Source: Methylotenera sp.
GTDB lineage: Bacteria; Pseudomonadota; Gammaproteobacteria; Burkholderiales; Methylophilaceae
Length of the DNA stretch: 64,000 bases
Assembly (NCBI GenBank): GCA_028688575.1
Contig: JAQTXW010000001.1
Coordinates: 1-64,000, forward strand
Direction: 5' to 3'
The number at the start of each line of letters is the position of its first letter. Positions within the stretch are counted from its first letter, which is position 1. This document shows positions 1 through 6,738 of the stretch, piece after piece. Position numbers and translations under genes: made by a program. The notes beneath the pieces are model-generated. The model made no database searches, was not told where the DNA came from, and saw only the letters and a program-made list of their open reading frames with translations.

Positions 1-158
1 TTAGCATGCAAAGACACATGCAAAGCGAGGATATCAATTGATTTCTTACTATCAAAATAGCACATAATCAATTGATTAATAATAAATAACTTTAAAATAT
101 TCAGATAACAATACATAAGCTCAATCCCCAGTCACCATCATTACTTTTGGCATTTATT

Positions 159-188
159 ACAAACATTCGAGTGTTTGTTTATTTTTTG
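159..188 (+). terminator. Probable rho-independent terminator of a gene left of the window
   Basis: ACAAACA and TGTTTGT (159-165 and 172-178) form inverted arms around a TCGA core, followed by a T-rich run (TTATTTTTT). This looks like a weak intrinsic terminator for plus-strand transcription entering the window. The stem is AT-rich, so an operator palindrome is the alternative. Confidence 0.4.
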
Positions 189-237
189 TAACGCTAGTGT
201 AAGCGATTGTAAATTTTTAGTTTGTAAACTATTGTAA
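188..237 (+). promoter_or_regulatory. Phased GTAA/TTGTAA boxes, possible operator
   Basis: GTAA occurs at 188, 199, 209, 224 and 234, mostly as TTGTAA, with spacings of 11, 10, 15 and 10 bases, so the boxes lie mostly on one face of the helix. Within the array TAGTTT-GT-AAACTA (218-231) is a perfect inverted repeat. The position 80-125 bases before the activator gene suggests a regulator binding site. The binding protein is unknown. Confidence 0.3.
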
Positions 238-313
238 AGTGCGGTTAATTATTCAAATTTATGGCACATTAATAATGTGGATATTATTAAATAACTTTAA
301 TTTATAAATTTAA

Positions 314-1678
314 ATGGTTGATTACAAATATAAAATACTGATTGTTACCAATGAAAGCAGGTTAGCGGCTGAAATAAAAAGCCAGCTAAATGAAGCACAC
401 TACCAAGTAAGCCTTGCAAAAAATGTGACTGAAGGCCTGGCATTGTTAGCCAAGGAGTCACACGCTTTGGTTATCAGTAATTGCCAGTTACCCGACCTGA
501 ATGATTTTCAATTTTTTGATGTCATTCAACACCACTACCCCGCCTTGCCTTTTGTGATAATTAAGGCAGAAGCGACTATTGCGGAGGCTGTGAGTGCGAT
601 TCGTAAAGGCGTCACTGACTTTCTAAGCTACCCGACTGATCGGGCTTTTGTGTGTAACACTATCCAGCAGGCAATCGATGAAAATACACGCACGCACGCC
701 AAAAAAACTAAAGACAGCAGCTGGCGTGAAGGAATCTTTACACGCAGCACGCAAATGGAACATCTGATTAGCCAAGCCAAGCTGGTAGCAGAAACCGATG
801 CAAGCATCCTGATACAAGGTGACAGCGGCACAGGAAAAGAACTTTTAGCACATGCCATTCACCAGGTGAGTCCCAGAAAAAACGGACCATTTGTCGCCAT
901 CAATTGTGGCGCAATGCCTGAAGCATTATTGGAATCAGAGTTGTTTGGCCATGCCAAAGGGGCTTTCACAGGTGCGGTCAATGCACATAAAGGCTTATTC
1001 CAAAGTGCCGAAGGCGGCACTATTTTGCTGGATGAAATCGGCGATATGCCTACACTGCTACAAGTTAAATTGCTACGCGTATTGCAAGAGCGCACCATCA
1101 GGCCTGTAGGCTCAAACGAAAGCATTCCAATCAATGTGCGCGTAATCTCCGCCACGCACCGTAATTTGATTGAAGAAATGAAAGAAAAGCGTTTCCGTGA
1201 AGACCTGTACTACAGAGTCAATGTCGTGTGTTTATCCATCCCCTCACTCGCAGAAAGAAGAGAAGACATCCCACTCATTGCGAGTAATCTATTACAAACA
1301 CTATGTAAACGATACAAGCGAAAATTAAGTGGGTTTGCACCTGAGGCCATGCAGTTATTAACTACCGCACCATGGCCTGGCAATGTACGTCAACTGCAAA
1401 ATATTGTTGAGCAAATCGTTGTACTGGCAACCACACCCATTGTGACAGCCGCATCCGTGCAAAAAGCCTTGCATGATGACATAGCCCCTGTCATGCCATT
1501 TGACGCCGCAAGAAAAGCGTTTGAACGTGACTATTTAATCAATTTATTAACCATGACCAGTGGCAACGTCGCGCAGTCAGCTCATCTCGCACAACGACAC
1601 CGCACTGAATTTTATAAATTACTGGATCGGCACGAACTGACACCTGCCATGTTCAAAGAAAATAGCGAAAACGCGTAA
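314..1678 (+). CDS. Sigma-54-dependent transcriptional activator with degenerate receiver domain
   Basis: An NtrC/GlrR-type enhancer-binding protein of 454 residues. Residues 7-120 have the fold pattern of a response-regulator receiver, but the phosphorylation site is gone: the acidic pair near the N terminus reads N13-E14, the acceptor Asp is N56 (within ISNCQLPD), the switch Thr is K84 and the conserved Lys is Y106. The AAA+ domain is intact, with Walker A GDSGTGKE at 169-176, the sigma-54 contact loop GAFTGA at 216-221 and LLDEIGDM as Walker B. A Fis-type helix-turn-helix follows at the C terminus (SGNVAQSAHLAQRHRTEFYK). It is probably active without phosphorylation, or controlled by a ligand or partner. 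No histidine kinase gene is adjacent. A sigma-54 promoter lies 180 bases downstream, so its most likely target is the next gene. The start has no clear ribosome binding site. Confidence 0.93.
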   Translation: MVDYKYKILIVTNESRLAAEIKSQLNEAHYQVSLAKNVTEGLALLAKESHALVISNCQLPDLNDFQFFDVIQHHYPALPFVIIKAEATIAEAVSAIRKGVTDFLSYPTDRAFVCNTIQQAIDENTRTHAKKTKDSSWREGIFTRSTQMEHLISQAKLVAETDASILIQGDSGTGKELLAHAIHQVSPRKNGPFVAINCGAMPEALLESELFGHAKGAFTGAVNAHKGLFQSAEGGTILLDEIGDMPTLLQVKLLRVLQERTIRPVGSNESIPINVRVISATHRNLIEEMKEKRFREDLYYRVNVVCLSIPSLAERREDIPLIASNLLQTLCKRYKRKLSGFAPEAMQLLTTAPWPGNVRQLQNIVEQIVVLATTPIVTAASVQKALHDDIAPVMPFDAARKAFERDYLINLLTMTSGNVAQSAHLAQRHRTEFYKLLDRHELTPAMFKENSENA

Positions 1679-1857
1679 TGTCGCGGTTTAACTACAACAA
1701 AATAGTATTAATATTCATAAAGATAACAAAATACCTAAGGCAAAAACTCTAGGAAAAGACACCATTTCCCGCATTAAACAAAATCTTTAACAAAATTTTG
1801 ATGAAGAAAAATTGCAATTTAATTTCAACCTATTGATTTTAATTATATAAATTAAAC

Positions 1858-1872
1858 TGGCATGCCCTTTGC
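1858..1872 (+). promoter_or_regulatory. Sigma-54 (-24/-12) promoter
   Basis: TGGCATGCCCTTTGC matches the RpoN consensus TGGCAC-N5-TTGC closely: GG at 1859-1860 and GC at 1871-1872 are separated by exactly ten bases. The start of transcription would fall near 1884, about 30 bases before the ATG at 1915. It lies directly downstream of a sigma-54 activator gene, which supports it. The AT-rich 1679-1850 stretch could hold the activator site and an IHF bend, but no clear dyad was identified there. Confidence 0.8.
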
Positions 1873-1914
1873 TTCTAACAATAACAAGTCAAGCTGTTAT
1901 ACAAAGGAAACATC

Positions 1915-2283
1915 ATGAGCAACACGCCTGAGATTAAAAATGTTGACAATATCAATGCAAAAAATGAACAGTTAGCCAAGCAATTTGCGCTTAGCGTAAC
2001 CCCGATGGAAATTGGAAAATCTTCAATCTCAGAAGCTGAAATCAACGCCAGAGAAAAACTGCTAAGCGAGCATCCGCAGTTACAAATATTGTTAGATCGC
2101 TATCAGAAAGTTGAATCTAATTTCAGTAAAAATGGCATTGATTATGCAGAACACACGATTTTGCTAAGGGTAATGGAAATTATTGACCGAAAAATCAAGT
2201 CAGGGGATTTCAAAATTGAGCCACAATCTTTTAACGAAAATGGCATAAAAGCTATTGCCAACGAACTTAGTTACGAAATGTAA
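1915..2283 (+). CDS. Unrecognised 122-residue protein, first gene behind the sigma-54 promoter
   Basis: Family not recognised. The protein is hydrophilic with no signal peptide or membrane segment, so it is probably cytoplasmic. Residues about 45-105 are predicted largely helical and contain EKLLSEHPQLQILLDRYQKV, which resembles the core of the next protein (LLIQHPELTTALEFYEK), suggesting a duplicated gene. The start is supported by AAGGAAA 6-9 bases upstream. As first gene behind a sigma-54 promoter it should be expressed only under the condition sensed by the activator at 314-1678. A role in nitrogen, stress or surface physiology cannot be chosen from sequence. Confidence 0.75.
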   Translation: MSNTPEIKNVDNINAKNEQLAKQFALSVTPMEIGKSSISEAEINAREKLLSEHPQLQILLDRYQKVESNFSKNGIDYAEHTILLRVMEIIDRKIKSGDFKIEPQSFNENGIKAIANELSYEM

Positions 2284-2301
2284 GTTTTTTTTAAAATTAC
2301 C

Positions 2302-2550
2302 ATGTCAGTACAAAGTAAAGATCGTCACTTGGAATACGCTTTTAGGTTAGCTGTACAAAAGCCTAAGCAACGCGCCACTTTGTTAATACAGCATCCTGAA
2401 TTAACAACAGCGCTTGAGTTTTATGAGAAAAATGAACGTTGTTTTGATGACCAAAACAACTGCTCATTACATAAAAAAATGGTGCTCGAGGCACTAACCA
2501 ATAATATCTGCAATCAATTAAGGGAGGCTGGTTTCAAATCTTTTAGTTAA
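2302..2550 (+). CDS. Unrecognised 82-residue protein, paralogue of the preceding one
   Basis: Not recognised. It starts 18 bases after the preceding stop, in the same direction, with no clear Shine-Dalgarno sequence, so translation may be coupled. The stretch LLIQHPELTTALEFYEKNER aligns with LLSEHPQLQILLDRYQKVES of the upstream protein: LL, HP, L, a branched hydrophobic, Y, K and E positions are shared, and both continue with a helix ending near a GF or GDF motif. It lacks the N-terminal 40 residues of its neighbour. Charged, soluble, single cysteine pair (C47 and C53 region); no signal or membrane segment. Confidence 0.65.
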   Translation: MSVQSKDRHLEYAFRLAVQKPKQRATLLIQHPELTTALEFYEKNERCFDDQNNCSLHKKMVLEALTNNICNQLREAGFKSFS

Positions 2551-2559
2551 TATGACCTA

Positions 2560-2653
2560 AACCCAGATTTTCCATTATGACTTGCAGTGGCAACATCGCT
2601 CAGTGGGTAAGTTGATATGCAAATAGAAGCAAAATCGCTTAATGGAAAACCTG
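2560..2653. repeat. Short inverted-repeat element, copy 1 of the AACCCAG family
   Basis: AACCCAGATTTTCCATTATG begins at 2560, and the right end (about 2638-2653) carries the reverse complement, CTTAATGGAAAACCTG. The core arms TTTTCCATTA (2568-2577) and TAATGGAAAA (2640-2649) are perfect. Related left ends are found at 10215 and 43297. It may be a miniature mobile element or an intergenic structural repeat. A 28-codon reading frame (2617-2703, beginning MQIEAKSLNGK) overlaps its right half, with poor evidence of coding. Confidence 0.5.
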
Positions 2654-2724
2654 TGATAAACCAACCATCAAGGTATCATTTGGCACAGCAAGCAATAAAA
2701 TAACAAAAGCACAAGGAAAAAATC

Positions 2725-3489
2725 ATGGATCAAAAAAATGACAATGCTATTGAGCGAGCAGTCACTGGGCAAACAGTTTACCCAGTTATGTCGGGCGAGC
2801 AGCAAATCAATGGCATCACCTACATTCCAGCAGGCAATCATGAGATATTAAGCCCAGCTGATCTTGGTGGCAGCATCTACGACACGACTATACACTCCAC
2901 TGTAACCCCTACATGGCAGACCAAGGCACATGGCCATGGTCAGGAATTGACAGGACTGATTATCCGCAATCCAGATTATAGCGAACTAAAAGTTAATCTG
3001 TCTGAGTATAAAAGTCACTTCTCAAAATCTGATACTGAACATTTACGAGATATTTTATTTAAAACCTACCAACGCGAGGCTGAAACAGATTATGGCACTT
3101 CAATGTTCACACAAAATGCTCAGTTTTTTAAAGAAATTTCGTGGGAAGTATTAAAACAAAACGACATCCTTAACAACCCCTCTAAACTTGAAACATCCTA
3201 CATTGAAGGCAAACTCAGTGGCTATTTTTTGCATAAATCAGACATTGAACAAAGCAATATTTTGTACCACGAGCATGATGCCATGCAGGATGCGCTAGAC
3301 CGAAAACTAATTTCTGCTAGCAAATCACTAGCTAACGAAGCCAATGCAGAACAAGCACCTTTAACAATCAAGGACTTATTAGACGCACAGATCCCAAAAA
3401 ATCAGCAGGAAGACATTATTCAGCGTGTTTTAGATAAAATGCAGGAAACGAATCAAACTCATAGCCAAGACCCAGACCTGAGTCGCTAG
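2725..3489 (+). CDS. Unrecognised 254-residue soluble protein
   Basis: No family recognised. AAGGAAA lies a few bases upstream, supporting the start. There is no signal peptide or membrane segment. The N-terminal 90 residues look beta-rich and Gly/Thr/His-containing (NGITYIPAGNHE, HGHGQELTGLIIRNPDY); the middle (about 95-190) and the end (205-250) look helical, and the last ten residues are polar and probably disordered. It sits 174 bases after the second small gene, with a repeat element between, so it may or may not share the sigma-54 transcript. Codon use and AT content resemble those of the two small genes before it, suggesting one accessory unit. Confidence 0.7.
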   Translation: MDQKNDNAIERAVTGQTVYPVMSGEQQINGITYIPAGNHEILSPADLGGSIYDTTIHSTVTPTWQTKAHGHGQELTGLIIRNPDYSELKVNLSEYKSHFSKSDTEHLRDILFKTYQREAETDYGTSMFTQNAQFFKEISWEVLKQNDILNNPSKLETSYIEGKLSGYFLHKSDIEQSNILYHEHDAMQDALDRKLISASKSLANEANAEQAPLTIKDLLDAQIPKNQQEDIIQRVLDKMQETNQTHSQDPDLSR

Positions 3490-3496
3490 TGCAATT

Positions 3497-4204
3497 TTAA
3501 ATCCAAAAAGTTTTGATGCCCCATAATATGGATATATGGGCAGGATAATAGACATAAAAAAACCACTTTAACCTTGGCAGTTTGATGTCTACACGCATGA
3601 ACATTAAAAGAACCAACAATGCTGCAAGTGCCCAATGGTTATCGTTTACGTAAAACAAAGTAGCTAAGGCAATCACCAATGCCAGCAAACCAACAGCGCT
3701 TGGATGGCGGCAATAAGACCAGGCCACAAGACAATACAAAAGACCAAACCACAGATAATCAACAAATGCGCCACCCACCACAAATATCAGTAATGCCAAC
3801 ATCTGATGCCAAAATAGACCTTTTTCAAGCAAAAACATGATACTCACCACCAGCATTAAGCTAAACATAATGTTAAGCATCACATGGTCTGTTGTGTTGA
3901 AAAGCGGCATATAAAATGGGGTTGCAATGACACCTGCCAATGCCATTTTTTTTATGATTTTAATATAAGCACTGACCTGCAGTTCAGCCCTCGCCAGATT
4001 GTAAGCCAGCACAAAGCCAAACATGGGAAATGCCAAACGGCCAACAATACTTAACCATGGCACATCGTGATTAAAAATGACCTTATTGACATGATCCAGT
4101 GTCATAAAAAGAAGCGCTAAATACTTCAGCGCTTCGATCGCACCACTGGTAAGAGATATTTCAGGAATTACAAGACGTGGCTTAATGACTTTCATTTGCC
4201 ACAT
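3497..4204 (-). CDS. TraX family integral membrane protein
   Basis: A 235-residue protein with about seven to eight hydrophobic segments. The N-terminal segment reads LKYLALLFMTLDHVNKVIF, the K-x-A-x-x-x-M-x-x-DH signature of the TraX family, whose founding member N-acetylates F pilin. Chromosomal TraX-like proteins are common outside plasmids and their substrates are generally unknown. No conjugation genes are nearby, so a pilin role should not be assumed. The start could be the first ATG or the fourth codon (ATG at 4195); neither has a strong ribosome binding site. It converges with the 254-residue gene, 7 bases away. Confidence 0.8.
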   Translation of the reverse strand: MWQMKVIKPRLVIPEISLTSGAIEALKYLALLFMTLDHVNKVIFNHDVPWLSIVGRLAFPMFGFVLAYNLARAELQVSAYIKIIKKMALAGVIATPFYMPLFNTTDHVMLNIMFSLMLVVSIMFLLEKGLFWHQMLALLIFVVGGAFVDYLWFGLLYCLVAWSYCRHPSAVGLLALVIALATLFYVNDNHWALAALLVLLMFMRVDIKLPRLKWFFYVYYPAHISILWGIKTFWI

Positions 4205-4225
4205 TTAGTTATAACCTACGATAAA

Positions 4226-4609
4226 TTAACGATTATTAAAGAACGCAATATTCATCGCTCGGTCATTCACAAAGGTGATTTCAGTTTCTTTGTAGGTTCG
4301 TTTGTTGTCATAAGTCACGATATTTTTGTAGTACCACATCTCAACTTTTACAGGTTTTGATTTTTTTTCATCGGCACCTGCGCTCATCATCACGCTAGAT
4401 GCGCCTGAAGGCTTGACTGAAATACCAGTCTTGAATGGTTTACCTAATTTATCAGTGAACACTTTTTTGGATTTCCCGCTAAAGGCACTTAAAAATTCGT
4501 CTTCTGTATAGACCTTCTTGGGCGGGCCAGCATATGAAACTGAAAAGCTGAAAACTAAAAATACCGCTGTAAAAAAAGACACTAAAATTTTATTCGCACT
4601 AGATTGCAT
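4226..4609 (-). CDS. Small secreted protein of unknown function
   Basis: The start is placed at the ATG at 4609, because GGAG six bases upstream is a good ribosome binding site; the in-frame ATG at 4621 overlaps that site. The 127-residue product begins MQSSANK and has a signal peptide, with a likely cleavage after SVSYA. The mature part is basic with a Ser/Gly/Met-rich linker (KPSGASSVMMSAGADEKKSK) and a C-terminal segment with alternating hydrophobic residues (VEMWYYKNIVTYDN..TEITFVNDRAMNIAFF), suggesting a small beta domain in the periplasm. Family not recognised. Confidence 0.75.
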   Translation of the reverse strand: MQSSANKILVSFFTAVFLVFSFSVSYAGPPKKVYTEDEFLSAFSGKSKKVFTDKLGKPFKTGISVKPSGASSVMMSAGADEKKSKPVKVEMWYYKNIVTYDNKRTYKETEITFVNDRAMNIAFFNNR

Positions 4610-4704
4610 ATAAATCTCCAAATTAAGTTCTTATTATCGCATTGATATGCTTGATAGAACAACAGCGCATCAACTTAAAATCCGTTGACCAAAAACACTG
4701 ATGA

Positions 4705-5466
4705 TTAAAAATTAATAGTTAAGCCGTCATAGCCTACGTACACATGCGGCGGCAATTGTGCACTCAGCGCAAAAAACTCTAAATCATGCGTCATGTGAAT
4801 CAAAAAAGTGGATTTTGCATTGATCTGACTTGCCAAAGCTATGCTTTGTTCAAAATTAATATGTGTGTAATGCGGCGTATAGCGCAAGCAATCCAGCAAC
4901 AAAACATCCAGATTTTGCAATAGCGCCATTGAACTTGCCGAAATAGCCGAAACATCGGTGATATAGGCCAAATTGCCAATACGGTAGCCATAAATATCGC
5001 TATGCCCATGCTTAATGGGGATAGGTATTATCTCTTGCTCAAACAATACAAACGGCGCGCTGACGGCATTCACCTTCAGGATAGGTAAATCCCAGAAATC
5101 GCCGGGCTCACGTAGCGTATAAGCAAACTTATCGGCAATATGCCGCATGGCATCGACACTGCCGTAAAGTGGAATCTGACAGCGCTGTTTCTGGCAAAAA
5201 GCGCGTAAATCATCTATCCCATGCAGATGATCAGCATGGGTGTGCGTGTATAAGACCGCATCCACATGCACCACATTTTCCCTAAGGGCCTGTTGTCGCA
5301 AGTCAGGGCCTGTGTCAATCAACAGTACCTTGCCATTATTGAGTGTCACCACACTGGAGCAACGTGTTCTATGATTGCGCATGTCGGTAGACACGCAAGT
5401 AGCGCACTGGCAACCTATCATGGGAGTGCCAGCACTGGAACCTACACCTAACATGGTTAACTGCAT
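4705..5466 (-). CDS. PhnP-like metallo-beta-lactamase-fold phosphodiesterase
   Basis: A 253-residue metal hydrolase. The metal-binding motif THTHADHLHGID (H-x-H-x-D-H) lies near residue 93, with a further His at KHGHSD and a Cys cluster at the N terminus (GCQCATC) typical of the PhnP group that cleaves 1,2-cyclic ribose phosphates. No other phosphonate (phn) genes are nearby, so the actual substrate may be another cyclic phosphodiester. It is the last gene of the pabC-mltG-tmk-holB-pilZ-tatD run, 38 bases after tatD, where MBL-fold genes are often found in betaproteobacteria. Confidence 0.85.
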   Translation of the reverse strand: MQLTMLGVGSSAGTPMIGCQCATCVSTDMRNHRTRCSSVVTLNNGKVLLIDTGPDLRQQALRENVVHVDAVLYTHTHADHLHGIDDLRAFCQKQRCQIPLYGSVDAMRHIADKFAYTLREPGDFWDLPILKVNAVSAPFVLFEQEIIPIPIKHGHSDIYGYRIGNLAYITDVSAISASSMALLQNLDVLLLDCLRYTPHYTHINFEQSIALASQINAKSTFLIHMTHDLEFFALSAQLPPHVYVGYDGLTINF

Positions 5467-5504
5467 GAGAAAATCACTTTAAACGCAGGAGAATGCTAAA
5501 TTCG

Positions 5505-6275
5505 CTAGCGTTTTGCATGTTTAAATAAGCGAAAAAAATTTTCAGTCGTCGCTGTGGAAACTTCATCGAACGAAATGCCTCGCAAATTGGCGATTTCTTC
5601 AGCCACATATTGAACGTAAGCTGGCTGATTGATTTTTCCACGATATGGTACGGGCGCTAAATACGGCGAGTCAGTTTCGACTAGCACGCGATTCAACGGA
5701 ATTTGCTTGGCCACTTCTTTAATCGTCAGCGCATTTTTAAAGGTTACAATTCCTGAGAATGAAATATAAAAGCCTAAAGCAATTGCCTGCAAAGCCACGT
5801 CTAGACTTTCAGTGAAACAATGCATCACACCACCAACCTGTTGTGCATTTTCTTCACGCATGATGCGCAGTGTATCATCCGCCGCGTTACGCGTATGTAT
5901 CACCAGTGGCTTTCCTACGGCAATCGCCGCTTGAATGTGCGTGCGGAATCGAGCACGCTGCCACGCTAAATCGCCTGTCAATCTGAAGTAATCCAGGCCT
6001 GTTTCCCCGATGCCGACAACTTTAGGATGCCCCGCCAACTCAATCAGCTCATTTAGTGTGGGCTCCTGAATATCTTCATAGTCTGGATGCACGCCTACCG
6101 TTGCATAAAAATTATCGTGGGTTTCGGCCAGTGATAATACTTGGGGAAAGTCTGGCAAAGTCACTGAAATACATAAGGCATGCCCAACCCCATGCTCATG
6201 CATAGACTGTTTGATGTCAGGTAAATTGGCTGCTAGCTCTGGGAAATTTAAATGACAGTGTGAATCAACAAGCAT
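5505..6275 (-). CDS. TatD family metal-dependent hydrolase / DNase
   Basis: A 256-residue TIM-barrel hydrolase. The metal ligands are visible: DSHCHLNF at the N terminus (H-x-H), GIGETGLDYF with the bridging Glu, VIHTRNA and MHCFTES His residues, and ETDSPYLAP near residue 205 with the catalytic Asp. TatD proteins act as 3'-5' exonucleases or DNases. The position after holB and tmk matches the enterobacterial pabC-yceG-tmk-holB-ycfH order, so this is the YcfH-type paralogue. Confidence 0.93.
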   Translation of the reverse strand: MLVDSHCHLNFPELAANLPDIKQSMHEHGVGHALCISVTLPDFPQVLSLAETHDNFYATVGVHPDYEDIQEPTLNELIELAGHPKVVGIGETGLDYFRLTGDLAWQRARFRTHIQAAIAVGKPLVIHTRNAADDTLRIMREENAQQVGGVMHCFTESLDVALQAIALGFYISFSGIVTFKNALTIKEVAKQIPLNRVLVETDSPYLAPVPYRGKINQPAYVQYVAEEIANLRGISFDEVSTATTENFFRLFKHAKR

Positions 6276-6315
6276 AAAACCTCAATAACATCATGTGCAA
6301 TATAGTGTGCGGATG

Positions 6316-6693
6316 CTACATGGTGTGCGTAGCACGTGAAGACTTAAGCGCATTACCAAGCAAGCCTTCAATTTTGACTCTTGCTTCCTGGCCGCCACTT
6401 TGCTCATTAAATTGCACGCCTATTCCCTGTGGCTTATTGCCTTGTGTCGTTGGCGTAATCCATACCACATTACCCACAACTTTAAGCTTGACTGGATCAT
6501 CAATCAAACTCAATAGCATAAATACTTCCTCACCAATTTTGAAATGTTTGGTTGTAGGAATAAACAATCCGCCGTTTTGCAAAAATGGCATATAGGCAGC
6601 ATATAAAGCCGCTTTTTCTTTAATCGCCAGTGACAAAACCCCTGGTTTAGGGGGTGCTGCAGATTTCTTTTCTTCCTGTAGGTCTTCAGCCAT
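6316..6693 (-). CDS. PilZ domain protein
   Basis: A 125-residue single-domain protein. The N-terminal 20 residues are disordered (EEKKSAAPPKPG); the rest resembles type IV pilus PilZ: NGGLFIPTTKHFKIGEEVFMLL followed by VVWITP and GIGVQFNEQ. The classical c-di-GMP RxxxR and DxSxxG motifs are not evident (LYAAYMPFLQNGGLFI replaces them), as in PilZ of Pseudomonas type IV pilus biogenesis, so it probably does not bind c-di-GMP. It lies between holB and tatD, 45 and 40 bases away, an arrangement also known in pseudomonads and betaproteobacteria. Confidence 0.9.
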   Translation of the reverse strand: MAEDLQEEKKSAAPPKPGVLSLAIKEKAALYAAYMPFLQNGGLFIPTTKHFKIGEEVFMLLSLIDDPVKLKVVGNVVWITPTTQGNKPQGIGVQFNEQSGGQEARVKIEGLLGNALKSSRATHTM

Positions 6694-6738
6694 AATTAAA
6701 CTCTATTCCGATAAGGCAGTATGTTTTAAAAATCTCGC

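Larger units (their letters stand above)
1..313. other. AT-rich intergenic region upstream of the sigma-54 activator gene
   Basis: No gene of believable length is seen here. The stretch holds two copies of CATGCAAAG near positions 5-25, two TCAATTGA palindromes (about 34-41 and 67-74), a terminator-like palindrome at 159-188, and an array of GTAA boxes at 188-237 that probably belongs to the control region of the gene starting at 314. No strong Shine-Dalgarno sequence precedes that start. Confidence 0.6.

Noticed and set aside
859..1155. Minus-strand frame within the activator gene
   Set aside because: It is a shadow of the well-supported plus-strand coding sequence and shows no family features.
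2680..2695. TTGGCACAGCAAGC as a second sigma-54 promoter before the 254-residue gene
   Set aside because: GG and GC are eight bases apart instead of ten and no TTGC element is in place.
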